64,000 nucleotides of DNA from Streptomonospora salina (GTDB lineage: Bacteria; Actinomycetota; Actinomycetes; Streptosporangiales; Streptosporangiaceae): the NCBI RefSeq assembly GCF_014204715.1, contig NZ_JACHLY010000001.1:1395001-1459000 (forward strand), written 5' to 3'. Shown here piece after piece: positions 10,394 through 17,738 of the stretch. A program made the translations under genes and the position numbers. The notes beneath the pieces were generated by a model. It saw only the letters and a list, made by a program, of their open reading frames with translations. It was not told the origin of the DNA and ran no database searches. Numbering within the stretch: position 1 is the first letter of the stretch; the number at the start of each line of letters is the position of its first letter.

Positions 10394-10538
10394 GCGTCCT
10401 CACAGCAGCCGGGGGTCGGGGCGGTCTCCGCTCCGGAGACCGCCATGCTAGACCCGCTCGAACCCTCCAGTGCGCCGGACACCCCGGCCGCCCGCCGGGG
10501 CGGCCGGGAGTCGCCCGCGGCTCCGGTCCGGACTCCGC

Positions 10539-11549
10539 TCAGTCGATGCCGATCGCGCGGCGGACCTCGGCGAGGGTCGCTGCGGCGCGGCGGCGGGCGC
10601 GCCGGGCGCCGGTTTCCAGGATGTCGTCGAGTTCGCTTCCCGGCTCCATCAGCTCGCTGTAGCGCTCGCGCATCGGGCCGAACCGGGTGTCGATCTCGTC
10701 GAAGAGCTCGTTCTTGAGGTCGCCCCAGCCCATGCCGCCGGCCTCCAGGCGCTTGCGGACGTCGTCGGTGCGTTCGGGGGCGGCGAGGTAGGCCAGCAGC
10801 CGGAACGGAACGGAGCCGTCGGGGTCCTTGGGCTCCTCCACCGGGGTGGAGTCGGTGGGGATGCGCCGGACCAGCTTCTTGAGCTTGTTCTCCGGCATGA
10901 ACAGCGGGATGTGGTTCTCGTAGGACTTGCTCATCTTCCGCCCGTCGACGCCGGGCAGGATGCTGCCGTCGCCCTCGGGGTAGGCGCCCTCGGGGACCGG
11001 GAAGCTGTAGTGCTCGCCGTAGAGGCGGTTGAACGCCTGGGCGATGTCGGCGGTGTACTCGATGTGCTGCGTCTGGTCGCGGCCGACGGGCACCACGTCG
11101 GTCTCCATGATGAGGATGTCGGCGGCCATGAGCACGGGGTAGTTGAACAGCCCCATGTTGATCCCGGAGTCGAGCTCGGAGCTGCCCGCCGCCTCGTTGC
11201 GGTCGCGCGCGGCCTTGTAGGCGTGCGCCCGGTTCATCAGCCCCTTGGGAGTGACCGTCGACAGGATGGTGGCCAGCTCGAAGACCTCGGGCACCGACGA
11301 CTGGCGGTAGAGCACGGTGCGTTCGGGATCGAGCCCGCAGGCGAGCCAGGTGGCGGCGACCGACCGGATGTCCGCACGCAGTTTCTCCGGTTCCTTGACG
11401 GAATTCAGCGAATGGTAGTCCGCGAGGAAGTACAGGCTGTCGTTGGACTCGGCTGCGGTCAGCGCGGGCCGGATCGCGCCGTAGTAGTTGCCGAGGTGGG
11501 GCATGCCCGAGGTCTGGATGCCCGTGAGGTAGGTCTTGGTCGCTGCCAT
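10539..11549 (-). CDS. trpS: Tryptophanyl-tRNA synthetase
   Basis: Class I aminoacyl-tRNA synthetase of 336 residues charging tRNA-Trp. The HIGH-type motif is PHLGNYYGAI (His18) and the KMSKS loop is intact at 205-209 (GRKMSKSYEN). GIQTSGMPHLGN and the tryptophan-pocket segment DQTQHIEYT are typical. I chose the ATG at 11549 by family alignment; TAAACT lies seven bases upstream and suggests a leaderless transcript. The frame stays open far upstream, but that translation belongs to the protease gene in another frame. Single gene on the minus strand. Confidence 0.95.
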   Translation of the reverse strand: MAATKTYLTGIQTSGMPHLGNYYGAIRPALTAAESNDSLYFLADYHSLNSVKEPEKLRADIRSVAATWLACGLDPERTVLYRQSSVPEVFELATILSTVTPKGLMNRAHAYKAARDRNEAAGSSELDSGINMGLFNYPVLMAADILIMETDVVPVGRDQTQHIEYTADIAQAFNRLYGEHYSFPVPEGAYPEGDGSILPGVDGRKMSKSYENHIPLFMPENKLKKLVRRIPTDSTPVEEPKDPDGSVPFRLLAYLAAPERTDDVRKRLEAGGMGWGDLKNELFDEIDTRFGPMRERYSELMEPGSELDDILETGARRARRRAAATLAEVRRAIGID

Positions 11550-11556
11550 GCCGCCG

Positions 11557-11562
11557 AGTTTA
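11557..11562 (-). promoter_or_regulatory. Probable -10 of a leaderless trpS promoter
   Basis: TAAACT on the minus strand, seven bases before the trpS ATG, with no recognisable ribosome-binding site between them. Confidence 0.4.
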
Positions 11563-11590
11563 TCGGGGCGCAGGCGGGCACCGGCGTTCT

Positions 11591-11608
11591 CCCGCCGCCG
11601 GCGGCGGG
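11591..11608 (-). terminator. Palindrome downstream of the M43 protease gene
   Basis: An 18-base perfect palindrome CCCGCCGCCGGCGGCGGG lies 13 bases after the protease stop codon on the minus strand. It may act as a weak terminator, but short GC palindromes are common at this composition. Confidence 0.35.
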
Positions 11609-11620
11609 ACGGCGGCGCGG

Positions 11621-12634
11621 TCAGGGCCGGGGCTGTCGGCCCGCTTGCTGCTGCGGGTCGCGGAACGCCGTCCAGTGCTCGGACATGCGCTGGGCCTGTC
11701 CCGCGGTGAAACGGTCCAGGCAGGGGTCGTCGCTGTAGTTCATGAAGTTGTGCACGGGATCGGCGCCTTCGCGGTGGGGGCAGGTGTCGCGGCCTTCGGG
11801 GCAGCCGGAGGACTGCTCGGCCTCGTAGGGGGTGTCGTCGACGTAGTCGCCCGGATCGGTGCACCCGTTCTGGAACGTGTGGAAGAGGCCGAGCCAGTGC
11901 CCGGTCTCGTGCACGGCGGTGTAGCCCAGGTCGAAGCCCGCGTGGCCGCCGCCGGGGACGGTGCGCCGGTCGACCACCACGCCGTCGGCGGCGGGATCCT
12001 CCGGATACTCCTGGGGGAAGGCGGCCCGCCCCAGGACTCCGTCGCTCAGCGGGGCGATGTAGAGGTTGAGCGTCTCGGCGCCGCCCTGGCGCAGGCCGCT
12101 TTTGATCCGGTCCTCGTGGGCGCCGAAGTCCTCGAACCACGCGTCGTCGCCGGTACGGGTGAGGTCGGCGAGCCGGAATCCGAACCCGGTGTCGGCGCCG
12201 GAGTAGCCGCCGCCGTAGGCCGTGTCCAGCACGTCGATCTGCTCGCGCACGGTGCTGTCGGCGACGTCGCCCGTACCGTCTTCGGCGTGCACGATGTGCA
12301 CTGCGACCGGCACGGTCGCATCCTGCCGGACCTGTCCGGGGCGCGTGCCCTGGCGTGCGCGCAGGGCGGCGCGCAGCTCGCGGTCGTACTCGGCGGCCTG
12401 TTCGGCGGTGAGGTGGCCGTCGTCGTCGCGGTGGTGCCCGCCGCCCGGCACGGGGCCGTCCTCGATCGGGCAGTCGGCGTGGCGAGCAGCGGGGGCGGCC
12501 GCCGCGGCGGGCGCAGCGGCAAGGGCACCGCCCGCCAGCGCTCCGGCACCGACGGCCAGGGCACCGCACAGGCACAGCACAGTGCCCGATTTGCCGCTGA
12601 TGGCGTCACTCAGGGTCTTTCCACCGTAGTCCAT
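11621..12634 (-). CDS. Secreted zinc metalloprotease, M43 (cytophagalysin/pappalysin-like)
   Basis: Product of 337 residues with an N-terminal signal peptide (hydrophobic segment about residues 17-48, ending in an Ala-rich stretch) and the extended metzincin motif HETGHWLGLFH at 242-252. His242, His246 and His252 bind zinc and Glu243 is the catalytic base. The Met-turn appears as HNFMNYSDD. Cysteines in QNGCTD, SSGCPEG, RDTCPH and DDPCLD suggest disulfides, as expected outside the cell. These features fit family M43. I used the ATG at 12634 because the signal peptide follows directly; upstream sequence in this frame is not protein-like. Likely exported and degradative. Confidence 0.88.
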   Translation of the reverse strand: MDYGGKTLSDAISGKSGTVLCLCGALAVGAGALAGGALAAAPAAAAAPAARHADCPIEDGPVPGGGHHRDDDGHLTAEQAAEYDRELRAALRARQGTRPGQVRQDATVPVAVHIVHAEDGTGDVADSTVREQIDVLDTAYGGGYSGADTGFGFRLADLTRTGDDAWFEDFGAHEDRIKSGLRQGGAETLNLYIAPLSDGVLGRAAFPQEYPEDPAADGVVVDRRTVPGGGHAGFDLGYTAVHETGHWLGLFHTFQNGCTDPGDYVDDTPYEAEQSSGCPEGRDTCPHREGADPVHNFMNYSDDPCLDRFTAGQAQRMSEHWTAFRDPQQQAGRQPRP

Positions 12635-12862
12635 ACACACGGACGGTAGTGAATCGATAACGCACAATGTCGGGCGGCATGCCCAGCTTGCACAGTGTTT
12701 GCCGGTACTTGCGCGGCCGTCGCCCTGCACGGACCGGCCCCGCCGCGGCGGGCGGCACGGGTGCAGCAGACCGCCGCACCACACCCGGCTCCCGTCCGCC
12801 GTCCGCTCCGCTGCTCCGTGCTGCGGAGCCGCGGGCGCCCGCGCCCCGCCGGAGAAAACGAC

Positions 12863-14578
12863 CTAGCGCTGCCCCGTGGCCCAGGCGCGGATCTTGGCGA
12901 TGCGCTCACGGATCTGATCCTGGCTCGCCTGGGCGATGGGCGGGCCCCCGCAGACCCGGCGCAGCTCGCTGTGGATCACGCCGTGCGGCTGTCCGGTGCG
13001 GTGGTGCCAGGCCCCCACCAGCGAATTCAGCTCCTTGCGCAGGTCGGCGAGGACCTCGTGGGCGGGCGGACCGCTCTCCTGCTCCTCGGGGGCCTTGTGC
13101 TCGCCGGCCTTCTGCTCGGATTTGCGCTTGCGCAGCAGCTGGCTGACCTGCTCGGGCTCCAGGAGGCCGGGCAGGCCCAGGAAGTCCTCCTCCTCGGGCG
13201 AGTCCGGCGTGCCGCCGCCGAACTCCGAACCGTCGTAGAGCGCCCGGTCGAACTCGGCCGAGGCCTCCATGGTCTCGAAGGGCAGCTCGTCGCCGGCGTC
13301 GGGGGTGTCCCGCTTCTTCCGGGACTCCTCGACCAAGTCCTCTTCGAGGTCGCCGTCCTCGCGCAGAGGGCGGTCGAGCGCGTGGTCGCGCTCGCGCTCC
13401 AGCTCCCCGGCGTACTCCAGCAGGGTCGGCACCGAGGGCAGGAACACCGACGCCAGCTCGCCCCGCCGGCGGGTCCGCACGAAGCGCCCCACCACCTGGG
13501 CGAAGAACAGCGCCGTGCTGGTGGTGGTGGCGTAGACGCCCACCATCAGCCGCGGCACGTCGACTCCTTCGGAGACCATGCGCACCGCGACCATCCACCG
13601 GTCGTCGGAGTCGGCGAAGCGCTTGATCTTCTTGCTGGCGGTGGGGTCGTCGGAGAGCACCACGGTGGCGCCGCGCCCGGTGATCTGCCGCAGGATGCGG
13701 GCGTAGGCCCGCGCGTTCTCGTGGTCGGTGGCGATCACCAGGCCGCCGGCGTCCGGGTGGCTGTTGCGGACCTCGGTGAGCCTGCGGTCGGCGGCCGCCA
13801 GCACCTTCTTGATCCAGTCGCCCTTGGGATCCAGCGCCGCGCGCCACGCCTGGGCCAGCGCGTCCTGGGTGAGCGGTTCGCCCAGGTGCGCGGCCAGCTC
13901 GTCGCCGGCGGTGGTGCGCCAGCGCATCTCGCCGGAATAGGCCATGAACATCACCGGGCGCACGACGCCGTCGGCAAGCGCCGGCGCGTAACCGTAGCTG
14001 TAGTCCCAGGCGCAGCGCCGCACGCCGTTGGTGTCCTGCACGTACTCGACGAACGGGATCGGGTTGACGTCGGAGCGGAACGGCGTGCCCGTCAGCGCGA
14101 GCCGCCGCGCGGCGGGCTCGAACGCCTCGCGTACCGCCTCGCCCCAGGAGAGCGCGTCGCCGGCGTGGTGGATCTCGTCGAAGATCACCAGGGTGCGGCG
14201 GGATTCGGTGCGGTTGCGGTGGAGCATGGGGTGCGCCGCGATCTGCGCGTAGGTGACGGCCGCGCCGGTGTACTGCTTGCCCAGCGCACCCTGCCCGTTC
14301 TTGAACTCCGGATCGATCGCGATGCCGAACGCGGCCGCCGCCTCGGCCCATTGCTTCTTGAGGTGCTCGGTGGGACAGACGATGGTGACCGACCGCACGG
14401 CGTGGCGGGCCAGCAGCTCGGCGGCGAGGGTCAGCGCGAACGTGGTCTTGCCGGCGCCGGGAGTGGCCACCGCCAGGAAGTCGCGCGGCTCGCGGCGGAA
14501 GTACTCCCCGTAGGCCTCGCGCTGCCACTGCCGCAGTCCGCTCAGCCGGTCCTCGGTGTTGGTGTCGACAAGCGTCAT
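12863..14578 (-). CDS. DEAD/DEAH-box SF2 helicase
   Basis: Superfamily 2 helicase of 571 residues. Walker A is ATPGAGKTT (38-46), motif II is DEIHH (134-138), motif III is LTGTP, and the C-terminal RecA lobe has MVSEGVDVP and QVVGRFVR (motifs V and VI). After the helicase core comes an acidic, Glu/Pro-rich linker with a basic RKRKSEQK patch, then a helical C-terminal domain (DLRKELNSLVGAWHH). Orthologues are common in actinobacteria and are annotated only as DEAD/DEAH helicases; the DNA or RNA substrate is unknown. It is followed on the same strand, 144 bases beyond its stop, by the small trpS-side intergenic region and the protease gene. Confidence 0.88.
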   Translation of the reverse strand: MTLVDTNTEDRLSGLRQWQREAYGEYFRREPRDFLAVATPGAGKTTFALTLAAELLARHAVRSVTIVCPTEHLKKQWAEAAAAFGIAIDPEFKNGQGALGKQYTGAAVTYAQIAAHPMLHRNRTESRRTLVIFDEIHHAGDALSWGEAVREAFEPAARRLALTGTPFRSDVNPIPFVEYVQDTNGVRRCAWDYSYGYAPALADGVVRPVMFMAYSGEMRWRTTAGDELAAHLGEPLTQDALAQAWRAALDPKGDWIKKVLAAADRRLTEVRNSHPDAGGLVIATDHENARAYARILRQITGRGATVVLSDDPTASKKIKRFADSDDRWMVAVRMVSEGVDVPRLMVGVYATTTSTALFFAQVVGRFVRTRRRGELASVFLPSVPTLLEYAGELERERDHALDRPLREDGDLEEDLVEESRKKRDTPDAGDELPFETMEASAEFDRALYDGSEFGGGTPDSPEEEDFLGLPGLLEPEQVSQLLRKRKSEQKAGEHKAPEEQESGPPAHEVLADLRKELNSLVGAWHHRTGQPHGVIHSELRRVCGGPPIAQASQDQIRERIAKIRAWATGQR

Positions 14579-14715
14579 GCTGAATTACCCCAGTTGCTCA
14601 CGGGGACGAGGGTATCCCGCGCCGCCCCGGCGCATGCGGCGTGTCCACGGGTGCGTTCGTCACTCCGCGGCGCGCCGCGGGCGGAACCGCGGCGGTCGCC
14701 CCCGGCCACCCGGCC

Positions 14716-14877
14716 CTAGGGTGCCTCGACTGCGCCGTCGTTGAACGGCATATAGGGGTCGATCGCCGGGAAGACGTAGTACCACAGCCCTGCCGCGATC
14801 CCCGCGACCAGTACCGCCGCCAGCAGCAGGCGCACCGGCCAGGGGCCCGGCAGTACACGCCAGATCAGACCGTACAT
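14716..14877 (-). CDS. Small sortase-linked membrane protein (53 aa)
   Basis: A 53-residue product that starts MYGLIWRVLPGPWPVR, continues with one hydrophobic helix (about 15-36), and ends with DPYMPFNDGAVEAP. The pattern of a short basic N-terminus with WRVLPGPW, one membrane span and a YMPFND tail recurs beside class E sortase genes in actinobacteria such as Streptomyces. The ATG is seven bases after the sortase stop, and GGGGAGTG within the sortase end is a good ribosome site, so the two are co-translated. It is too short to be called by length filters alone. Function unknown; an accessory role for the sortase is suggested only by this conserved pairing. Confidence 0.8.
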   Translation of the reverse strand: MYGLIWRVLPGPWPVRLLLAAVLVAGIAAGLWYYVFPAIDPYMPFNDGAVEAP

Positions 14878-14884
14878 CGGCTGA

Positions 14885-15688
14885 TCACTCCCCCTCTTGC
14901 CGGCGGTCCGGAGCCATGTCGGCGATGCTGTCGGGCATGCCGTCCTCCTTGGGGCGGGTGTCGGTCAGCTCGGCGTGGACGATCAGCCGGTGCGTGTTGT
15001 CGAGCTTGGGTGCGCAGGTCGTCAGTGTCAGCAGGCTGCGCTGCGGGTCGTCGTTGTTCTCGGAATCGAACGGGTCGGGGTCGACCACGTCGACCTCGTC
15101 GGGGGTGACCGTGCGCTCTTCGACGACTTCGTAGGTGTAGAAGTTGTCGCCGTCTTCGAGTACGAGCTCGTCGCCGTCCTCAAGCACGTCGAGGTCCCAG
15201 AAGATACCGGGGTTGCGGTGCCCGGCCACGGCGTAGTTGCCCTGCTCGCCGGCTGCGGTGGCGTCGCCGCCGGAGACGTCGCCGTCGCGGTAGTGGCCCG
15301 GGCTGTAGCGGATGTCCTCCTGGGATACGCCGTTGACGACGACCCACTTCAGATCCAGCTCGGGAACGTAGAGGCGGCTGTCGGCGGCGCCGGGCATGGC
15401 GCCGGCGTCGGGGCCCCCCTCCTCTTGCTGCTGCGACCAGCTCTCCTCCAGTCCTTGGGAGAGCTGCTGCTGCTCCTGGTCGGTCTCCAGCTGCTTGCCG
15501 TAGACCTCGTAGGCGGCGAAGAAGAGCATCAGCAGGCCGGCGGTGAACAGCAGCTCGCCGACGATGCGCACGACCCCGCGGGCGACGTCGCCGCCGCCGG
15601 TGCGCCGCTGCGGGGGCTTCCTGCGGCGTCCCCGGGCGCGGCCCCGGCGCTCGGTGCGGTGCGCATGCCGTTCTCTGGTGGAGACCAT
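14885..15688 (-). CDS. Class E sortase
   Basis: Membrane-anchored transpeptidase of 267 residues that would attach LAxTG-type proteins to the cell wall. A basic cytoplasmic N-terminus is followed by one membrane span (about 38-60), a Gln/Glu-rich linker and the sortase beta-barrel. The catalytic residues are visible: His157 in AVAGHRNP, Cys225 in TLTTCAPK and Arg234 in THRLIVHAE. TLTTC matches class E enzymes of high-GC Gram-positives. I chose the ATG at 15688; upstream sequence in frame is Arg/Pro-rich noise. The 53-residue membrane protein gene follows after seven bases. No LAxTG substrate gene is seen in this window. Confidence 0.92.
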   Translation of the reverse strand: MVSTRERHAHRTERRGRARGRRRKPPQRRTGGGDVARGVVRIVGELLFTAGLLMLFFAAYEVYGKQLETDQEQQQLSQGLEESWSQQQEEGGPDAGAMPGAADSRLYVPELDLKWVVVNGVSQEDIRYSPGHYRDGDVSGGDATAAGEQGNYAVAGHRNPGIFWDLDVLEDGDELVLEDGDNFYTYEVVEERTVTPDEVDVVDPDPFDSENNDDPQRSLLTLTTCAPKLDNTHRLIVHAELTDTRPKEDGMPDSIADMAPDRRQEGE

Positions 15689-16127
15689 GTGACCTGCCGT
15701 CGGTTTCCGTCGCCGCCTGGGCACCCGCTCACGGTGAGCGGCGTCGCCGTGGCACGTGGGCGCGGGTGCGGCGGTCGGGGTGGTGGAGTCGGGTGGCCTC
15801 GGAGCGCATTCGGTACGCATTGGGCGTTCTTCGCCACGGGGCCCGAATGCGGCGATCGGCCCACAGTGGAGGGTACCGCTTCTGCGCGCCGGGGGCGGCG
15901 AACCCCGCCGAATCCGACGGAACCCGCATCACCGGGGATGCGCCGCCGCCGGCGCACGTTCGGCACGCGGGAAACACCGAGGGCGCGGGGCCTCGCGCCG
16001 CCGCGCCCGTCCGCTCCGAGCGGCCCCCGTGCCGGCCGCCGGCCGCAGCGCGCCTCCGGCCCCGGCGCAGCACAGCGCGCGGCCGCCGACCCGTGTACCC
16101 GGCCGGGACTCCTGCGGAACCGCGAGG
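15689..16127. other. Intergenic region upstream of the sortase gene
   Basis: About 440 bases between the DUF3039 stop and the sortase start, both on the minus strand. I see no coding frame with normal codon use, no tRNA and no convincing promoter. The 3' end of this gap holds the sortase leader. Confidence 0.5.
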
Positions 16128-16367
16128 TCAGCCCTTCATCATCTCCTCGTAGATCTCCTTGCACTCGGGGCAGACCGGGAACTTCTTCGGGTCGCGGTTG
16201 GGCACCCACACTTTGCCGCACAGGGCGATCACCGGATTGCCGGTTATGGCACTCTCGGTGATCTTGTCCTTCTGCACGTAATGCGCGAACCGCTCTCGGT
16301 CGCCGTCGTCGTGCGAAACATCCGGCTGAGTCTCGCTGTCCGGAAGCACCTTGTTGACAACGTCCAT
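16128..16367 (-). CDS. DUF3039 family protein
   Basis: Conserved actinobacterial protein of about 79 residues with VSHDDGDRERFAHYVQKDKI, ALCGKVWVPNRDPKKFPVCPECKEIYEEM. The conserved cysteines (Cys50 and the CPEC pair 66-69) suggest a small zinc-binding fold. Function unknown. The ATG at 16367 is the only sensible start in frame: seven bases upstream the sequence changes to the right end of an IscB-type element, and the frame beyond reads into that element. The element may therefore supply this gene's leader or promoter. The N-terminus before DVSH is variable in the family, so slight shortening by the insertion cannot be excluded. Confidence 0.85.
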   Translation of the reverse strand: MDVVNKVLPDSETQPDVSHDDGDRERFAHYVQKDKITESAITGNPVIALCGKVWVPNRDPKKFPVCPECKEIYEEMMKG

Positions 16368-16396
16368 CAGGCTTTCTGCGGCGGGCCCCCCGGTCT

Positions 16397-16831
16397 TCAG
16401 ACCGAGGAGAGCGCCGCTCCCTCCTCTCGGTTGGTATAGCCGCAACCGCCTCCCCGTCGGGGGAGGCGGACGTGGCGGTAGTGGATGTCTTTCACGATGC
16501 GGCGGGCCGTACGGACGGAGAAGCTGCCGTCGGGCCGCACTGCGGCCCGACCGGTGCGGGTCCCGGCGTTCCCGCCTGCGGGCGCGACGGCGCGGACGCG
16601 ACCGCCCGGGGCGACGGCGAGGAACGTCCGCAGCGGCACCTCGGCCCGGGCCGGGATGTTCGCCGGTCGTGCGGACCCGGCCTGGAGGACGCCGGCAGTG
16701 CGGTCCTTCGGCCGGACGGTGCGGAGACCACGGCGGTGCACGACCGCGCGTACCTTCCGGGCCCCGGCGGGCGGGTACGGCTGGAGCGGAGGGCGGTGCC
16801 GGTCGAGCACGACCGCGTAGGGCTCGGACCG
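16397..16831 (-). pseudogene. IscB remnant A (RRXRR N-terminus and C-terminal domain only)
   Basis: On the minus strand the frame contains YAVVLDRHRPPLQPYPPAGARKVR, written here as VVLDRH...PLQPYPPAGARK, which resembles the IscB N-terminal segment VLDKxxxPLxPCxPARARKLL. About 60 residues further, PARAEVPLR joins directly to VRAVAPAGGNAGTRTGR and runs through the C-terminal domain to GCGYTNREEGAALSSV. RuvC-I, bridge helix, RuvC-II, HNH and RuvC-III are all missing. The RRXRR core is itself blurred (PYPPAG for PCPPAR) and no start codon lies in frame at the expected place, so I call it a pseudogene. The C-terminal part has no stop and looks less decayed. Confidence 0.7.
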
Positions 16832-17041
16832 GGCGGGGGTCCCGCGGCCCTGCTCCCCGGCCCCGGAGGGGTCGGGGGCGGCGGCCCCGGGCCGCTGAGG
16901 AGGCACGGCCCGGCGGGTCTGCGGTCCTGTGTGGAACGTAGCCAACGGGGTCACCTCCCTAACCTGCCGGCCGGTGCCGGCAACGGCGGGCCACGGCCGA
17001 TCGGGCCGAAAGCCCCCGCCTCCAAGCGGGGAACCCGTCAC
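16820..17041 (-). ncRNA. HEARO/omega-RNA-like structured RNA, copy A
   Basis: Region 5' of the IscB remnant, where IscB loci encode their guide-scaffold RNA (the HEARO RNA family). Reading the minus strand, it starts with a CCCCGC/GCGGGG hairpin followed by GCTTTCGGCCC. It then contains a block (16890-16960) identical at 70 of 71 positions to copy B, and ends in a GGCCGGGG hairpin shared with copy B just before the protein start. Conservation here far exceeds that of the protein remnant, which points to an RNA function. The guide, if any, would be the flanking sequence beyond 17041. Confidence 0.65.
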
Positions 17042-17095
17042 CGGACCCGCGCACCTCCTCCATGCTCGTTCCACGGTATCCGGCGGAGCCGACGC

Positions 17096-17683
17096 TCAGT
17101 TCAGAGTCGGGTCGTCGGGATAGGTCGATACCAAGGCGAGATCCCCGCCCTGGCGGCGCAGCACCCGCGGCCACAGCGACTCGGGGGCGGGGGAGAACAC
17201 GTCCTCGGCCACCGCGGGCACGACATACCACGCGTCCTCGTCGATCTCACCGGCCAGCTGGCCCGCGTCCCACCCGGCGTAACCGGCGAACACGCGGAAG
17301 CGGCCGAGCGCACCGCCGAGGATCTCGGGCGGCGCGTCGAGGTCGACGACCCCCATCCCGTCGACCCGGGATTCCTCGTTCGGGGTGCCGTCGAGGGGGC
17401 GCCACCCCGGTGGGGCGTGGCCGCCGCCGGGCATGCCCAGCGCCAATCCGGACCCGGTCCCCACCGGGCCGCCGGAGAACATCACCGCGGGCTCGGTGGC
17501 CACTCCGCTCCAGTTCTCCAGGACCTCGTCCACCGCCACCTCCATGGGGCGGTTGACGATCACGCCGAGCGTGCCCTCGCCCGGATCGTCGTCGATGACG
17601 AACACCACCGCCCGGCGGAAATCGGGATCCTCCAGCACGGGGGTCGCCACCAGGAGGCTCCCGGTCAGAGTCGGCTCGTCCAT
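17096..17683 (-). CDS. YqgE/AlgH family protein
   Basis: Protein of 195 residues of the YqgE (DUF179) family. It starts MDEPTLTGSLLVATPVLEDPDFRRAVVFVI and contains GTLGVIVNRPM, FSGGPVG and VFAGYAGWDAGQLAGEI, all family hallmarks. The biochemical role is not settled in any organism. In actinobacteria the gene is commonly near DUF3039, an arrangement kept here but interrupted by IscB-type element A, whose left end lies 54 bases beyond the stop codon. The ATG at 17683 matches the usual family start. Confidence 0.92.
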   Translation of the reverse strand: MDEPTLTGSLLVATPVLEDPDFRRAVVFVIDDDPGEGTLGVIVNRPMEVAVDEVLENWSGVATEPAVMFSGGPVGTGSGLALGMPGGGHAPPGWRPLDGTPNEESRVDGMGVVDLDAPPEILGGALGRFRVFAGYAGWDAGQLAGEIDEDAWYVVPAVAEDVFSPAPESLWPRVLRRQGGDLALVSTYPDDPTLN

Positions 17684-17738
17684 GCTCCACGTCTACCCGC
17701 ATCGCCCGGCGGAATCCAGTCCCGCGGCGCCCCCGGAG

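Larger units (their letters stand above)
16374..17041 (-). mobile_element. Miniature IscB-type element A (IS200/IS605-like, no transposase)
   Basis: A 668-base unit between yqgE and the DUF3039 gene. Its bounds come from comparison with the related element at 54324-55306. The left ends align without gaps over 39 bases (GTGACGGG here, GTAAAGGG there) through a hairpin to GCTTTCGGCCC. The right ends share a hairpin around CTGAAG and then CCGCCGCAGAA. Inside lie a structured RNA region and a decayed IscB reading frame. No TnpA gene is present, so movement would need a transposase in trans. The ends carry subterminal hairpins of the kind used by single-strand Y1 transposons; membership of that class is inferred. 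Confidence 0.75.

Noticed and set aside
16374-17041. CRISPR-Cas locus
   Set aside because: Despite the Cas9-related protein fragments there are no regularly spaced direct repeats anywhere in the window and no cas1/cas2; the context is an IS200/IS605-type IscB element.
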